Positions 36,501 to 44,097 of a DNA stretch of 64,000 nucleotides are shown here, one piece after another. This DNA comes from Stenotrophomonas maltophilia D457. Lineage in GTDB: Bacteria > Pseudomonadota > Gammaproteobacteria > Xanthomonadales > Xanthomonadaceae. Every line of letters starts with the position of its first letter. Within the stretch, counting starts at the first letter, position 1. The translations under genes were made by a program, and so were the position numbers. Under the pieces are notes generated by a model. The model was not told the DNA's origin and ran no database searches. It saw only the letters and a program-made list of their open reading frames with translations. The stretch lies in assembly GCF_000284595.1 (NCBI RefSeq), contig NC_017671.1, positions 3,567,001-3,631,000 of the forward strand, written 5' to 3'.

Positions 36501-37232
36501 CTGCTGGCGCCCCTCGACCACGCCACGCAGCGCGTCGCGCTGCTGCACGACCACGCCGCGGGCCACGCCCAGGCCCATCATGCCCAGCGTGTCGGCCACG
36601 GCGCCCAGTTCGTTGGCCTGGGTCTGCAGCTGTTCCGGTGCACCGCCGGTGCGCAGGTGCAGGTCAAGCGCATCCTTGATGCGCAGCAATTCTTCCTTCA
36701 CTGCGCTGCCGACGGTATCGAGCAGCTCGCGGTTGCGCCCGCTCAGGCTGCCCCGGGCATGGTCCAGCTCGGCCTCGGTGGCGGTGATGCTGTCCGGCGC
36801 AAAGGCCAGCAGCACGCTGTCGTTGACGCCTTCTTCGCCACGCGACGCGCGGATCTCGTTGAGCAGCGGCATCAGCACGATCGGAATGTCGCGATGGCCG
36901 TTCTGCAGGCGCTCCAGATAGTCCGGCAGCAGCACGCTGCCACGCATCAGGGTCGCACAGGCTTCATCCCGGTCGGCCACCTGGCCGGCGCCGATGGCAT
37001 TGGCCAGCTGCTCGAGCTCTTCGGCCACCATCGCCGGGGCATACAGTTCAACCATGCGCAGGGTGCCCTGCACCTGGTGCAGGTAGCCGGCGCAGATGCG
37101 CATGCGGCTGGCATCACTCGGGTCTTCCGCGTAGTACTCGACCTCGTTGCGCACCTGGCGCAGGGTCTCGTCCAGCTCGGGCTTGACCCAGCCCAGCGCT
37201 GCGTGGCTCATCGCATCGCGCAGACTGCTCAT
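30501..37232 (-). CDS. chpA: ChpA/PilL hybrid chemosensory kinase of the type IV pilus system
   Basis: This 2243-residue CheA-type kinase controls type IV pilus function with PilJ, PilI, PilG and PilH. Histidine phosphotransfer domains with clear motifs are centred on His833 (FHTLKGSGRLVG), His1011 (VHTMNGAFAMTE) and His1505 (LHTLKGGARMAG); the N-terminal part has a weaker one (YLHQVQGTLRM, His52) and a relic (LLGDVSGALRM). Long acidic Ala-rich linkers separate them (about 500-800 and 1100-1450). A dimerisation domain, HATPase (HMLRNSVAHG near 1835; DDGAGL), CheW domain (about 1965-2090) and C-terminal receiver (VDDSLTMRKV; phosphoacceptor Asp in LMLLDIEMPRMDG near 2166) complete it. ATG 37232 (MSSLRDAM) was chosen over an extension to 37424 inside pilJ. 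Confidence 0.93.
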   Translation of the reverse strand: MSSLRDAMSHAALGWVKPELDETLRQVRNEVEYYAEDPSDASRMRICAGYLHQVQGTLRMVELYAPAMVAEELEQLANAIGAGQVADRDEACATLMRGSVLLPDYLERLQNGHRDIPIVLMPLLNEIRASRGEEGVNDSVLLAFAPDSITATEAELDHARGSLSGRNRELLDTVGSAVKEELLRIKDALDLHLRTGGAPEQLQTQANELGAVADTLGMMGLGVARGVVVQQRDALRGVVEGRQQIDENLLLDIAGALLYVDASLDDQVAHLGAGGSGEDDPSAVENRRTVEVLAHEAIANFAAAREHFVAFIETSWNHAELQDVPRLLGDVSGALRMLDLGTAADYLRGVQQYIEAELIGRQRVPSGRQLDTLADAMASLEYYLEALRDRRPGREDILEITRSSLEALRYWPLPERNAAAPEAPAALAIEREPLPVQVEPLQPERIEVPVQPAAPAAGDVPVSLPDFTFDPPPATPAPRVPDNSLMFGALGTAGVVAASPLDAGASPLPTQDDAEASLVFAASSAPAPDVPQWELAPFYPEAEAAAPAGDERAPTFASFDPVSFELADSDHADAPQWSLSEAPQVLEESAAPAIDETTDSMVSPVTGFDAAPVFDPVAAEQGAVAEADDVVFRFDADALDNADDVLSLHAMETLSLDDDAGLHPSLEIVDAVAPPLADASPAAEVRVDEAPDDLPASSITPPSIEAPAPAAETSTPAVSVIDIDTIAPIDFSEADAQFFAELSAAAAGFNPQAMPTATAPEAVVATGADANADATTGFDAGFDDDAENIDEDIREVFLEEFDDELANLGTLLPAWRMQPDNMDRLRPIRRIFHTLKGSGRLVGARTLGEFAWKIEGMLNRVLDGSRAASPAVLAMVDNAHAALPQLNAALRHGQRISVDLQAMQAIADRVGAGEETYYVPLPGAAAPVVPVAEADGEDEISRILDVEAAASAPADTDVEAEVAGTPANIDSVLREILEAEVEVHQATLQDWLRSAQQAPQPVSDALLRAVHTMNGAFAMTEVPEITAVTGGAESYIKRALAAEVVPGDEGVAALDATAQAITATMEALQAEQPRIAPQQVLAQRLQALAGALPEARWPMVGLEDEEDDLALDDEPPVELDADASTAVAPESDAVPHSFAAPEQDAEARADTVEAPVADVAIEAGLEVGELTASDDLSRYFDAGWPSVPGEEDASLPVVESIQVADDVPAVAVAGVEAEAEGVLRLSDDAGLTVVDDLSPYLDASALPVDDRDAEETPAAVEAVASDLNAPSADRAHVADATAFEMPAALPLDSELSSLQDEMAAPGFAEPVSLEAALEAGLHVIDEEQPLADDGQWPVLGLQASELAPGEAEAFAEDADVGGEAAIGEGESADQPSPATVNEEIAEAAAQATAEPVRFFELEDAPGQAEVHAEAGGVDAVAVSDAVAASAPEADVPETVTPDILAMPVPEDSTDTLDFSVYDRELVDIFVEEGKDLLDHCDGLISELRDAPQDREVLAGLQRDLHTLKGGARMAGINAIGDLGHSIESLLEAVAAGRTEIERRDVQLLERGFDRLHQLLTRTGNHRVVEPAQDLVDAFEVRTTTDIAAAAAAAAGAADVASVAETASAAVAGPAPALLDAPLSAPLPAEGVIDEDPLARPQQEQVRVRADLLDRLVNHAGEVAIYRSRLEQQLGAFRGAMGELERTNARLRDQLRRLDLETEAQIVARYQREQDQADQKFDPLELDRFSTLQQLSRALNESAADLGGLQGVLDDLSRQYDSLLQQQSRVSSELQDGLMRARMVPFDGLVPRLRRVVRQSGMDTGKQVHLTLEGTHGELDRNVLDRMVAPLEHMLRNSVAHGLEAPEQRRAAGKPEEGEVAIRLHREGSEIVLEVADDGAGLDREAIRRRAIDRGLLAADAQPSEQELDNLIFASGFSTADQVSQLAGRGVGMDVVRNEVRQLGGSVDIQSVRGQGVRFTLRLPQTLAVTQAVFVQIGETTFAVPVASVSGIGRLSRERFEAADSSYRYSGEDYPLYDLGSLVGQAPARADGQEQVPLLLVRAGDLRAAVAIDQVLGNREIVVKPVGLQIASVPGIYGATITGDGRVVVILDVAPLVRRFLANPTAPVLANAPRDERQVPLVMVVDDSLTMRKVTGRILERHNFEVSVARDGVEALERLEERVPDLMLLDIEMPRMDGYELATAMRADPRYKDVPIVMITSRSGDKHRQRAFEIGVQRYLGKPYQELDLMRNVYDLLGIARVRE

Positions 37233-37332
37233 GGACGCGCTCCGTTCGCCGCCGCGCGGTGGCCGCGCGGATTCTGGCGTGGGGAATGGAAATGCTTCAT
37301 CGACTGGTTCCTTGCTCGCCGCCCTGCCCGCG

Positions 37333-39369
37333 TCACGCCGGCAGCTTGAAGTCGGCGACCGAACGGCGCAGGTCCGCCGCCAGCTGCGCGAGGTGGCCGA
37401 TCGACTCTGCGGTCTGCCCGGCACCCTGCGAGGTCTGGCCGGTGATCTGCCGGATCACGCCCATGGTGCGGGTGATGTCCGAGGCCGCGGCCGACTGCTG
37501 CTGGGCGGCGATGGAGATGTTCTTGATGAGGGTATTGAGGGCGTTGGACACGCGCTCGATCTCGGTCAGCGCGGTACCGGCGTCCTCGGCCAGGCGCGCA
37601 CCGGACACCACTTCGGCCGTGGTCTGCTCCATCGAGGTGACCGCTTCGTTGGTATCGGCCTGAATGGCCTGGACCAGGTTTTCGATGCGTCGGGTCGCAC
37701 CCGAGGTACGTTCTGCCAGGCGCTGCACTTCGTCGGCCACGACCGCGAAACCGCGGCCCGCTTCACCCGCCGACGCCGCCTGCACCGCCGCGTTCAGCGC
37801 CAGGATGTTGGTCTGCTCGGAAATGTCATTGATCAGTTCCACGATCGAGCCGATTTCCTGCGACGACTCGCCCAGGCGCTTGATGCGCTTGGAGGTTTCC
37901 TGGATCTGGTCGCGGATCTGGTCCATGCCCTGGATGGTCTCGCGCACCACGCCGGCGCCTTCGGCGGCGATCACCACCGAGCGCTGTGCCACGTCGGCCG
38001 ACTCGGCCGAGTTGCGCGACACCTGCTCGATGCTCGCTGCGATTTCACCGATGCGGTCCGAGGCGGAGGTGATCTGGTTGGCCTGGTGGCCCGCCGCCTC
38101 TGCCAGCTGCATCGCGGTGGCCTGGGTTTCCTGGGTGGACATCGCGACCTTGGCCGAGGTGTCGTTGATGGTGGTCACCAGGTGGCGCAGCTCGTCCACC
38201 GCATAGTTGATCGCGTCGGCGATCGCGCCGGTCATGTCCTCGGTCACCGAGGCCTTCACCGTCAGGTCACCCTCACCGAGCGAGGAGATTTCGTCCAGCA
38301 GCCGCATGATCGCCTGCTGGTTGCGGCTGTTGAATTCCACCTGGGTCTGGTAACGCAGTTCCTGCTCGCGCGAGCGGCTGCGCACGTTGGTGGAGACGAA
38401 GCCGATGATCGCGATCAGCGACAGCGCGCCGGACACCACGCCGATCCAGAAGTTCGGGAACAGGCGGGTGTCGGACACCGAGCCGAACGAGGAGAACGCA
38501 TCGAACAGCTTGCGGCTGTCGTCCAGCATGTGTGCCGAGCCCTGGCCCAGCGCGGTGGCGGCGGACTGCGCCGCGAACAGCTGGCGCGAGCTGGCCAGGA
38601 TCGCATCGGCGTCCTGCTTCATCGCTTCCCACTTCTGCTGCGACTGCTCCAGTGCGGCCACGGCGGCAGCACCGCGCACGGCGGTGATGCCCAGTTCCTC
38701 GTTGCCGTTGCGCAGGCCGTCGAGCACCTGCGAGAACACGGTGATGTCACGCGCCAGCGCATCCCCGGAGGTCGCCGCGGCGCTGCCACCGGCACGCATT
38801 TCGGTCACACGACGGGCCATCGAGCCGGCCACCACGACCTGCTGCAGTGCGCTGTACACCTGCGACGAGGGGGCGCCGGAGGCGGACATCGCGCGCACGA
38901 GCTCGTTCAGCTGGGCCTGCAGGCCCGGTACCGCGCCGGTGAAGTTGTTGGCATTGCCGGCCAGCGCCAGCACCGCCGGCTCGCTGGCCACCAGCTGCCC
39001 GGCCTGCTTGCCCAGCGGCGCCCAGGTTTCGCCCAGGGTGGCGATGGCGCCGGACACGCCCGGCTCCTTGCCATAGCGGCCCTGCAGCGTCGACACGTTC
39101 TGTTCGATCGCGTTGCGGGTGGCCTTGAAGGCGGTGAAGGCCTGGGCGTTGCCGCCGACCGCGTCACGTCCCTGGTTGGCCAGCTGCTGCGACAGCACCT
39201 GCAGGTCGGCGGCCTTGGAGCCGGCGTCGGCAAGGCGGCTGCCCTGCCAGGTGGCGACGCCGGTGTTGACGCCGAACAGGATCATCGATGCCAGCAGCAG
39301 GAACAGCCAGAGGTTGCTGCCGCCCAGCCGCAGCTTGCCGGTCTTGGTGGCGTCCGAAGCAGTACTCAT
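37333..39369 (-). CDS. pilJ: Methyl-accepting chemotaxis receptor PilJ
   Basis: PilJ is the inner-membrane receptor of the Pil-Chp system. The 678-residue protein has membrane helices at about 18-38 ([19 protein letters not shown]) and about 305-330 ([19 protein letters not shown]), enclosing a periplasmic helical domain with the PilJ-type repeats; a HAMP-like region and signalling coiled coil follow. The hairpin tip [20 protein letters not shown] differs slightly from the usual NAAIEAARAGE, as is typical for PilJ. It lies 41 bp after pilI, and chpA follows after 100 bp. No receptor methyltransferase gene lies next to it. Confidence 0.94.
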   Translation of the reverse strand: MSTASDATKTGKLRLGGSNLWLFLLLASMILFGVNTGVATWQGSRLADAGSKAADLQVLSQQLANQGRDAVGGNAQAFTAFKATRNAIEQNVSTLQGRYGKEPGVSGAIATLGETWAPLGKQAGQLVASEPAVLALAGNANNFTGAVPGLQAQLNELVRAMSASGAPSSQVYSALQQVVVAGSMARRVTEMRAGGSAAATSGDALARDITVFSQVLDGLRNGNEELGITAVRGAAAVAALEQSQQKWEAMKQDADAILASSRQLFAAQSAATALGQGSAHMLDDSRKLFDAFSSFGSVSDTRLFPNFWIGVVSGALSLIAIIGFVSTNVRSRSREQELRYQTQVEFNSRNQQAIMRLLDEISSLGEGDLTVKASVTEDMTGAIADAINYAVDELRHLVTTINDTSAKVAMSTQETQATAMQLAEAAGHQANQITSASDRIGEIAASIEQVSRNSAESADVAQRSVVIAAEGAGVVRETIQGMDQIRDQIQETSKRIKRLGESSQEIGSIVELINDISEQTNILALNAAVQAASAGEAGRGFAVVADEVQRLAERTSGATRRIENLVQAIQADTNEAVTSMEQTTAEVVSGARLAEDAGTALTEIERVSNALNTLIKNISIAAQQQSAAASDITRTMGVIRQITGQTSQGAGQTAESIGHLAQLAADLRRSVADFKLPA

Positions 39370-39410
39370 CGTTCAACCTCGATCTTCAATGCAGGGGGCG
39401 ATGCCCGGCC

Positions 39411-39941
39411 TCAGGCCGCGGCTTGCCGGAATTCAGGGGTGCGCGACAGCAGCGAGAGCGAGAACACGCCCCAGTCATGGCCGTCGGCATGGAAGGCACG
39501 GTCAACGAAATGGCCGTAGCGGCCTTCGGCCAACGTGCCCGCGTCGATCTGCTGGTCCAGCTCGAAGCTGCGCTGGCCGAACAGTTCATCGATGGTCAGT
39601 GCGACGTCGCCGCCAGCCTGGCGCATGATCAGCACGCGCTGGCCTTCCTGCTGCACGGTGCGCGTGCCTTCCAGGAAGTACTTCAGGTCGACCACCGGGA
39701 ACAGGTTGCCACGCAGGTTGCCCACGCCCAGCAGCCAGGGCTGCGCGCAGGGCACCGGGGTCACCGGCGGCATCGGCACGATTTCCACCACTTCGCGGAA
39801 ATCGGACACCAGCCGGCGCTGGCCGACGCGGTAACCGACGCCACGCCACAGGTCCTGGGCGAACTGCCGCCCGGGCAGCTGCACTGCATGGGCCAGGCTG
39901 CGTCGTTCGTAGGCTTCAAGGATGTCGAAGGGCGAGCGCAT
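39411..39941 (-). CDS. pilI: CheW-like adaptor PilI
   Basis: PilI couples PilJ to the ChpA kinase. The 176-residue protein has the CheW fold pattern, including PWLLGVGNLRGNLFPVVDLK and the later VLIMRQAGGDVALTIDEL strands. It overlaps pilH by a single base (TGATG), so the two are translationally coupled, and precedes pilJ, the gene order of P. aeruginosa. Two CheW proteins (PilI and ChpC) thus serve one kinase, in addition to the CheW domain within ChpA. Confidence 0.93.
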   Translation of the reverse strand: MRSPFDILEAYERRSLAHAVQLPGRQFAQDLWRGVGYRVGQRRLVSDFREVVEIVPMPPVTPVPCAQPWLLGVGNLRGNLFPVVDLKYFLEGTRTVQQEGQRVLIMRQAGGDVALTIDELFGQRSFELDQQIDAGTLAEGRYGHFVDRAFHADGHDWGVFSLSLLSRTPEFRQAAA

Positions 39942-40303
39942 CAGGCCACCAGTTCGTTGATCCGCGCGATCAGTTCATCCTCGCGCGGCGGCTTGACGAT
40001 GTAATCGGCTGCGCCCTGGCGCAGGCCCCAGGCCTTGTCGGTTTCCATCGCCTTGGTGCTGACGATGATCACCGGGATGTGCTTGATCGCCGCATCGCGG
40101 GCCATCGCCCGGGTGGCCTGGAACCCGCTCATGCCGGGCAGGACCACGTCCATCAGCACCAGCTGCGGCGCCTGGTCGCGGACCAGCTGCAGGCCATCCT
40201 CGGCGTTGTCCGCTTCCAGCACCTCGTGGCCGGCACGGCGCAGCCACTGGGTGAACACCGCGCGGTCGGTCGGTGAATCCTCGATCAGGACGATACGAGC
40301 CAT
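39941..40303 (-). CDS. pilH: Response regulator PilH
   Basis: This 120-residue stand-alone CheY-like receiver has the acidic pair EDS at residues 8-10, phosphoacceptor Asp in LVLMDVVLPGMSGFQATR (near 52) and conserved Lys in DYIVKPPRE (near 103). In P. aeruginosa PilH affects pilus retraction and acts against PilG. It follows pilG by 18 bp and overlaps pilI by 1 bp. The assignment of PilH versus PilG rests on operon order and on the short N-terminus. Confidence 0.9.
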   Translation of the reverse strand: MARIVLIEDSPTDRAVFTQWLRRAGHEVLEADNAEDGLQLVRDQAPQLVLMDVVLPGMSGFQATRAMARDAAIKHIPVIIVSTKAMETDKAWGLRQGAADYIVKPPREDELIARINELVA

Positions 40304-40321
40304 TGTGCCTTTCCCCCCTGG

Positions 40322-40723
40322 TCAGGCGTTGACGTATGTGCGGATGGCACCCAGCAGTTCTTCGCGCGTGAAAGGCTTGGTCAGGTATTGCTCCGAGCCG
40401 ACGATGCGCCCCCGCGCCTTGTCGAACAGACCATCCTTGGACGACAGCATGATCACCGGGGTCGCCTTGAACAGCTGGTTGCCCTTGATCAGCGCACAGG
40501 TCTGGTAGCCATCCAGGCGCGGCATCATGATGTCGACGAAGATGATCTGCGGCTGCTGGTCTGCGATCTTGGCAAGCGCTTCGAAGCCGTCGGTGGCGGT
40601 GACCACCTCGCAGCCTTCGCGCTTGAGCAGCGTTTCCGCAGTCCTGCGGATGGTCTTCGAATCATCGATGACCATCACCCGGAGTCCTGCGAGTTCCCCG
40701 CCCGCAGTCGTGTTTTCAGTCAT
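40322..40723 (-). CDS. pilG: Response regulator PilG
   Basis: This 133-residue CheY-like receiver is the first gene of the pil-chp operon. It has IDDSKTIRRTAETLLKREGC at the N-terminal side, phosphoacceptor Asp in IIFVDIMMPRLDGYQT (near 63) and Lys in QYLTKPFTREELL (near 115). PilG in P. aeruginosa promotes pilus extension and CyaB-dependent cAMP production. The gene is divergent from gshB with a 240-bp gap in which I did not find a clear promoter. Confidence 0.93.
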   Translation of the reverse strand: MTENTTAGGELAGLRVMVIDDSKTIRRTAETLLKREGCEVVTATDGFEALAKIADQQPQIIFVDIMMPRLDGYQTCALIKGNQLFKATPVIMLSSKDGLFDKARGRIVGSEQYLTKPFTREELLGAIRTYVNA

Positions 40724-40963
40724 TGCCTATCCCCAAGCGCACGGCCCAATCTCTGGCGGGAGCCGCTGCGAAAGCGTATCTATATCGCACTTCCCGCGCC
40801 CGCTTCAAGGCCGGCCTGCCGCGCAGGGGGTAGCACCGGGCTGAACGTGACCGGGTTCGCAATGACTGCGCTGCCGGCAGGCGGACGCTGCGTTGCACTA
40901 CGGCGGGGAGGCACACGGCCGGCGTTGCCGCTACCATCAACGCCTTGCCTGACAGGTGCGCCC

Positions 40964-41910
<947 letters not shown>

Positions 41911-41911
<1 letters not shown>

Positions 41912-42795
41912 TGGCGGCCGCACCTGCCGTCCTGCCCCCGCCGGCGCGCGAAGCGCAACGGCTGGGCGCGACCATCGCGCTGTCGATCGTGGTCCACGCC
42001 CTGCTGATCCTGGGCGTGGGTTTTGCGGTGAAAGGCGACGCACCACTGGTGCCGACGCTGGAGGTGATCTTCAGCCAGACCCGCACCGCACTGACCCCGA
42101 AGCAGGCCGATTTCCTTGCCGCCGCCAGCCAGGAAGGTGGCGGCGAGCACGACCGTGCGCAGCGCCCGCGCGACAACCAGGCCGGCATCGTTCCGCAGGC
42201 CCAGGCGGGGCTGAGCCCGGTGCCGCAACAGCAGCAGTCGGCCGCGCCGGCGCCCCCGCCGCAGGCGCGGGTGGTCAGCAGCCGCAACGGCGAAGAGGCA
42301 GTGGCCCAGGCGCAGGCGCGCCCCACACCGGAGCAGCCGGAACCGGATGCACCGCTGACGGCACGCGAGCAGCGTGATGCCGAGATGGCGCGGCTGGCGG
42401 CCGAGGTGCATCTGCGCTCGGCGCAGTACGCCAAGCGCCCGAACCGCAAGTTCGTGTCGGCCAGCACGCGCGAATATGCCTACGCCAATTACCTGCGCGC
42501 CTGGGTCGACCGCGCCGAGCGCGTCGGCAACCTGAATTACCCGGACGAGGCCCGGCAGCGCCGGCTCGGCGGCCAGGTGGTGATCAGCGTGGGCGTGCGC
42601 CGCGATGGCAGCGTGGAAAGCAGCCGGATCCTGCGTTCAAGCGGGACGCCGTTGCTGGATGAGGCGGCGCTGCGGGTGGTGCAGCTTGCGCAGCCATTCC
42701 CGCCGCTGCCGAAGACCGAGGACGAGATCGACATCCTGCAGGTCACCCGCACCTGGGTGTTCCTGCCGGGTGGCACCCTGCACGACGACCGGTAG
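41911..42795 (+). CDS. Energy transducer TonB family protein
   Basis: TonB proteins deliver proton-motive force from ExbBD to outer-membrane receptors. The 294-residue protein has one N-terminal helix (about 20-42, ATIALSIVVHALLILGVGFA), a Pro/Gln-rich periplasmic span (about 95-150) and a C-terminal TonB domain with LNYPDEARQRRLGGQVVISV and the LLDEAALRVVQLAQPFPPLP motif. It belongs to the short-span, gshB-linked subgroup; no exbB or exbD is adjacent. It could energise the receptor at 6160, but genomes of this family carry many TonB proteins. A hairpin follows its TAG stop. Confidence 0.88.
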
Positions 42796-42805
42796 GGGTT
42801 TGTTG

Positions 42806-42826
42806 CCCGGGCCTGCGGCCCGGGAC
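42806..42826 (+). terminator. Hairpin after tonB
   Basis: CCCGGGCC pairs with GGCCCGGG around a TGC loop, 11 bp past the stop codon. No T run follows, so it may work with Rho or as a 3' end barrier. Confidence 0.5.
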
Positions 42827-42883
42827 CCGCTGGAAGGCTGGAGCAACGGCAACAGCAACAGCGGCGGTTGGGATATTGGGTTT

Positions 42884-42987
42884 GGCGGGGCGGTATGGGC
42901 TTGCAGGACACGCCGTAAACCCATCCCTGGGGGCTCGATGGCGCCATCCATGGCGCCAACGGTCCTGCAAGCCCATACCGCCCCGCC
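42884..42987. repeat. Long intergenic palindrome, copy D
   Basis: Arms 42884-42909 and 42962-42987 are perfectly complementary over 26 bp. Core: GCCGTAAACCC and GGCGCCATCCATGGCGCC. CTCTGACAG (the GAAACTGTC-type flank in reverse) follows it. Confidence 0.9.
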
Positions 42988-43016
42988 TCTGACAGACCCC
43001 GACGCATCATTGCTGT

Positions 43017-43042
43017 TGGTAGGTGTCGACCTTGGTCGACAC
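43017..43042 (+). repeat. SMAG-type GTAG hairpin
   Basis: GTAGGTGTCGACC pairs with GGTCGACAC. A second small palindrome (ATCCACGCTACGCGTGGAT) follows directly at about 43045. Confidence 0.6.
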
Positions 43043-43145
43043 ACATCCACGCTACGCGTGGATGCGAGCGAAGCGATCCGCTTTTGACTTTGACTTTTCT
43101 TTTTTTGATCTTCCGTGGCGGACGCACACGGAAACTGTCAGAGGT

Positions 43146-43323
43146 CGGGCGGGGTGGGTTCGCGGGGGTGTCCGCGGCATGGATGCCGCGGCCAAGCCCC
43201 CATGGGTGAGGGCGCTTTGCTTGCGAAGCACTGCTTCGCAAGCGCCCGAACGCACAGCCGCCAGCGGCTGGACCGGACCGCGGAGCGGGGTTCACGGCGT
43301 CCCCCGCGAACCCACCCCGCCCG
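43146..43323. repeat. Long intergenic palindrome, copy E (with insert)
   Basis: Arms 43146-43168 and 43301-43323 are perfectly complementary over 23 bp. The core CCGCGGCATGGATGCCGCGG is present, and an insert of about 80 bp containing the hairpin GGGCGCTTTGCTTGCGAAG (43210-43247) is shared with copy A. Confidence 0.9.
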
Positions 43324-43363
43324 GCCAAGCGCGGCTTTGGGTTTATGCGATCAACCAACCCCG

Positions 43364-43385
43364 CCACGAGGGGCTCAGCCGTTGG
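43364..43385 (-). repeat. Conserved 3' box overlapping the tsaB stop
   Basis: Plus strand ACGAGGGGCTCAGCCGTT; the minus-strand reading encodes the last tsaB residues and stop. Related boxes are at 13873-13896, 14320-14343 and 46722-46743. Confidence 0.7.
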
Positions 43386-44088
43386 CCTTCGCCTTCGCCT
43401 CACGCGCGGCCTGCTGCTCGACCAGGGTCAGTGCCACGTTGTCGCGCAGGTAGGCCGGCTCGACCTTCTCCGGCGCAATGGCTTCGCCGCGCGCGAACGC
43501 CGGCACCGCCAGTGCGAGCACGTCCGACGCACGCGGCAATGCCGTGGCGTCGAATCCGCGCAAACCTGTACCGAGCTGCGCGACCAGCGCACCCTCGGCT
43601 GCGGCGAACCCGGTACCGACACCGTAGGCCGACAGCCCTTCCGGCAGCGCCACCGCTGCCGGCGCGCAGACGCGCTCGGCATCGCGCGCGACCGGCAGGC
43701 CGTCCACGCGCTCGAAGCGGGCGACGTAGAGTTCGCCCATCCGCGCATCGATCGCCGACAGGATCTGCGTTTCTTCCGCCGGTGCGCGCAGCGCCAACAC
43801 CTGCAGCGTCGAGACCGGCAGCAGCGGGCGGTCCAGTGCCAGTGCGATGCCCTGGGCAATGGCAATCGCCAGGCGCACGCCCGTGAACGCACCCGGACCG
43901 CGACTGAGGGCGATGCCATCAAGCTGGCGACGGCTGATGCCGGCGTCGGCCAGCAGCGCCTCGGCCCACGGCAGGCTCAACTCGGCGTGCCGGCGCGGGG
44001 CGAGCTCGAAGCGTTCCAGCACCTGCCCATCGACATGCAGGGCAACGGAACAGGCTTCGGTGGCGGTTTCAAAGGCAAGCAGTTTCAT
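43375..44088 (-). CDS. tsaB: tRNA threonylcarbamoyladenosine biosynthesis protein TsaB
   Basis: TsaB is the non-catalytic partner of TsaD in forming t6A37 on ANN-decoding tRNAs. The 237-residue protein has the ASKHA-type N-terminus MKLLAFETATEACSVAL, the SRGPGAFTGVRLAIAIAQGI signature and IDARMGELYVARF near 120. The C-terminal residues (EAKAKANG) are encoded by the conserved intergenic box, suggesting the end of the gene was fixed by a repeat insertion. It is followed downstream by repeats and preceded by the helicase gene 9 bp upstream, so the two are probably co-transcribed. Confidence 0.94.
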   Translation of the reverse strand: MKLLAFETATEACSVALHVDGQVLERFELAPRRHAELSLPWAEALLADAGISRRQLDGIALSRGPGAFTGVRLAIAIAQGIALALDRPLLPVSTLQVLALRAPAEETQILSAIDARMGELYVARFERVDGLPVARDAERVCAPAAVALPEGLSAYGVGTGFAAAEGALVAQLGTGLRGFDATALPRASDVLALAVPAFARGEAIAPEKVEPAYLRDNVALTLVEQQAAREAKAKANG

Positions 44089-44097
44089 TGGATCAGG

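Larger units (their letters stand above)
42796..43374. other. 579-bp gap between convergent genes, no gene, dense repeats
   Basis: In order: GC hairpin (42806-42826), AACAGC simple repeat (about 42844-42866), palindrome D, a GTAG hairpin at 43017-43042, a purine/pyrimidine tract (about 43082-43110), GGAAACTGTCAG, palindrome E and the 3' box next to tsaB. Confidence 0.7.

Noticed and set aside
32259..37349. A 1696-codon open frame antisense to chpA
   Set aside because: It mirrors the codon pattern of the real gene on the other strand. The product is a His/Arg/Gln-rich string with no domain, and chpA is clearly real from its motifs.
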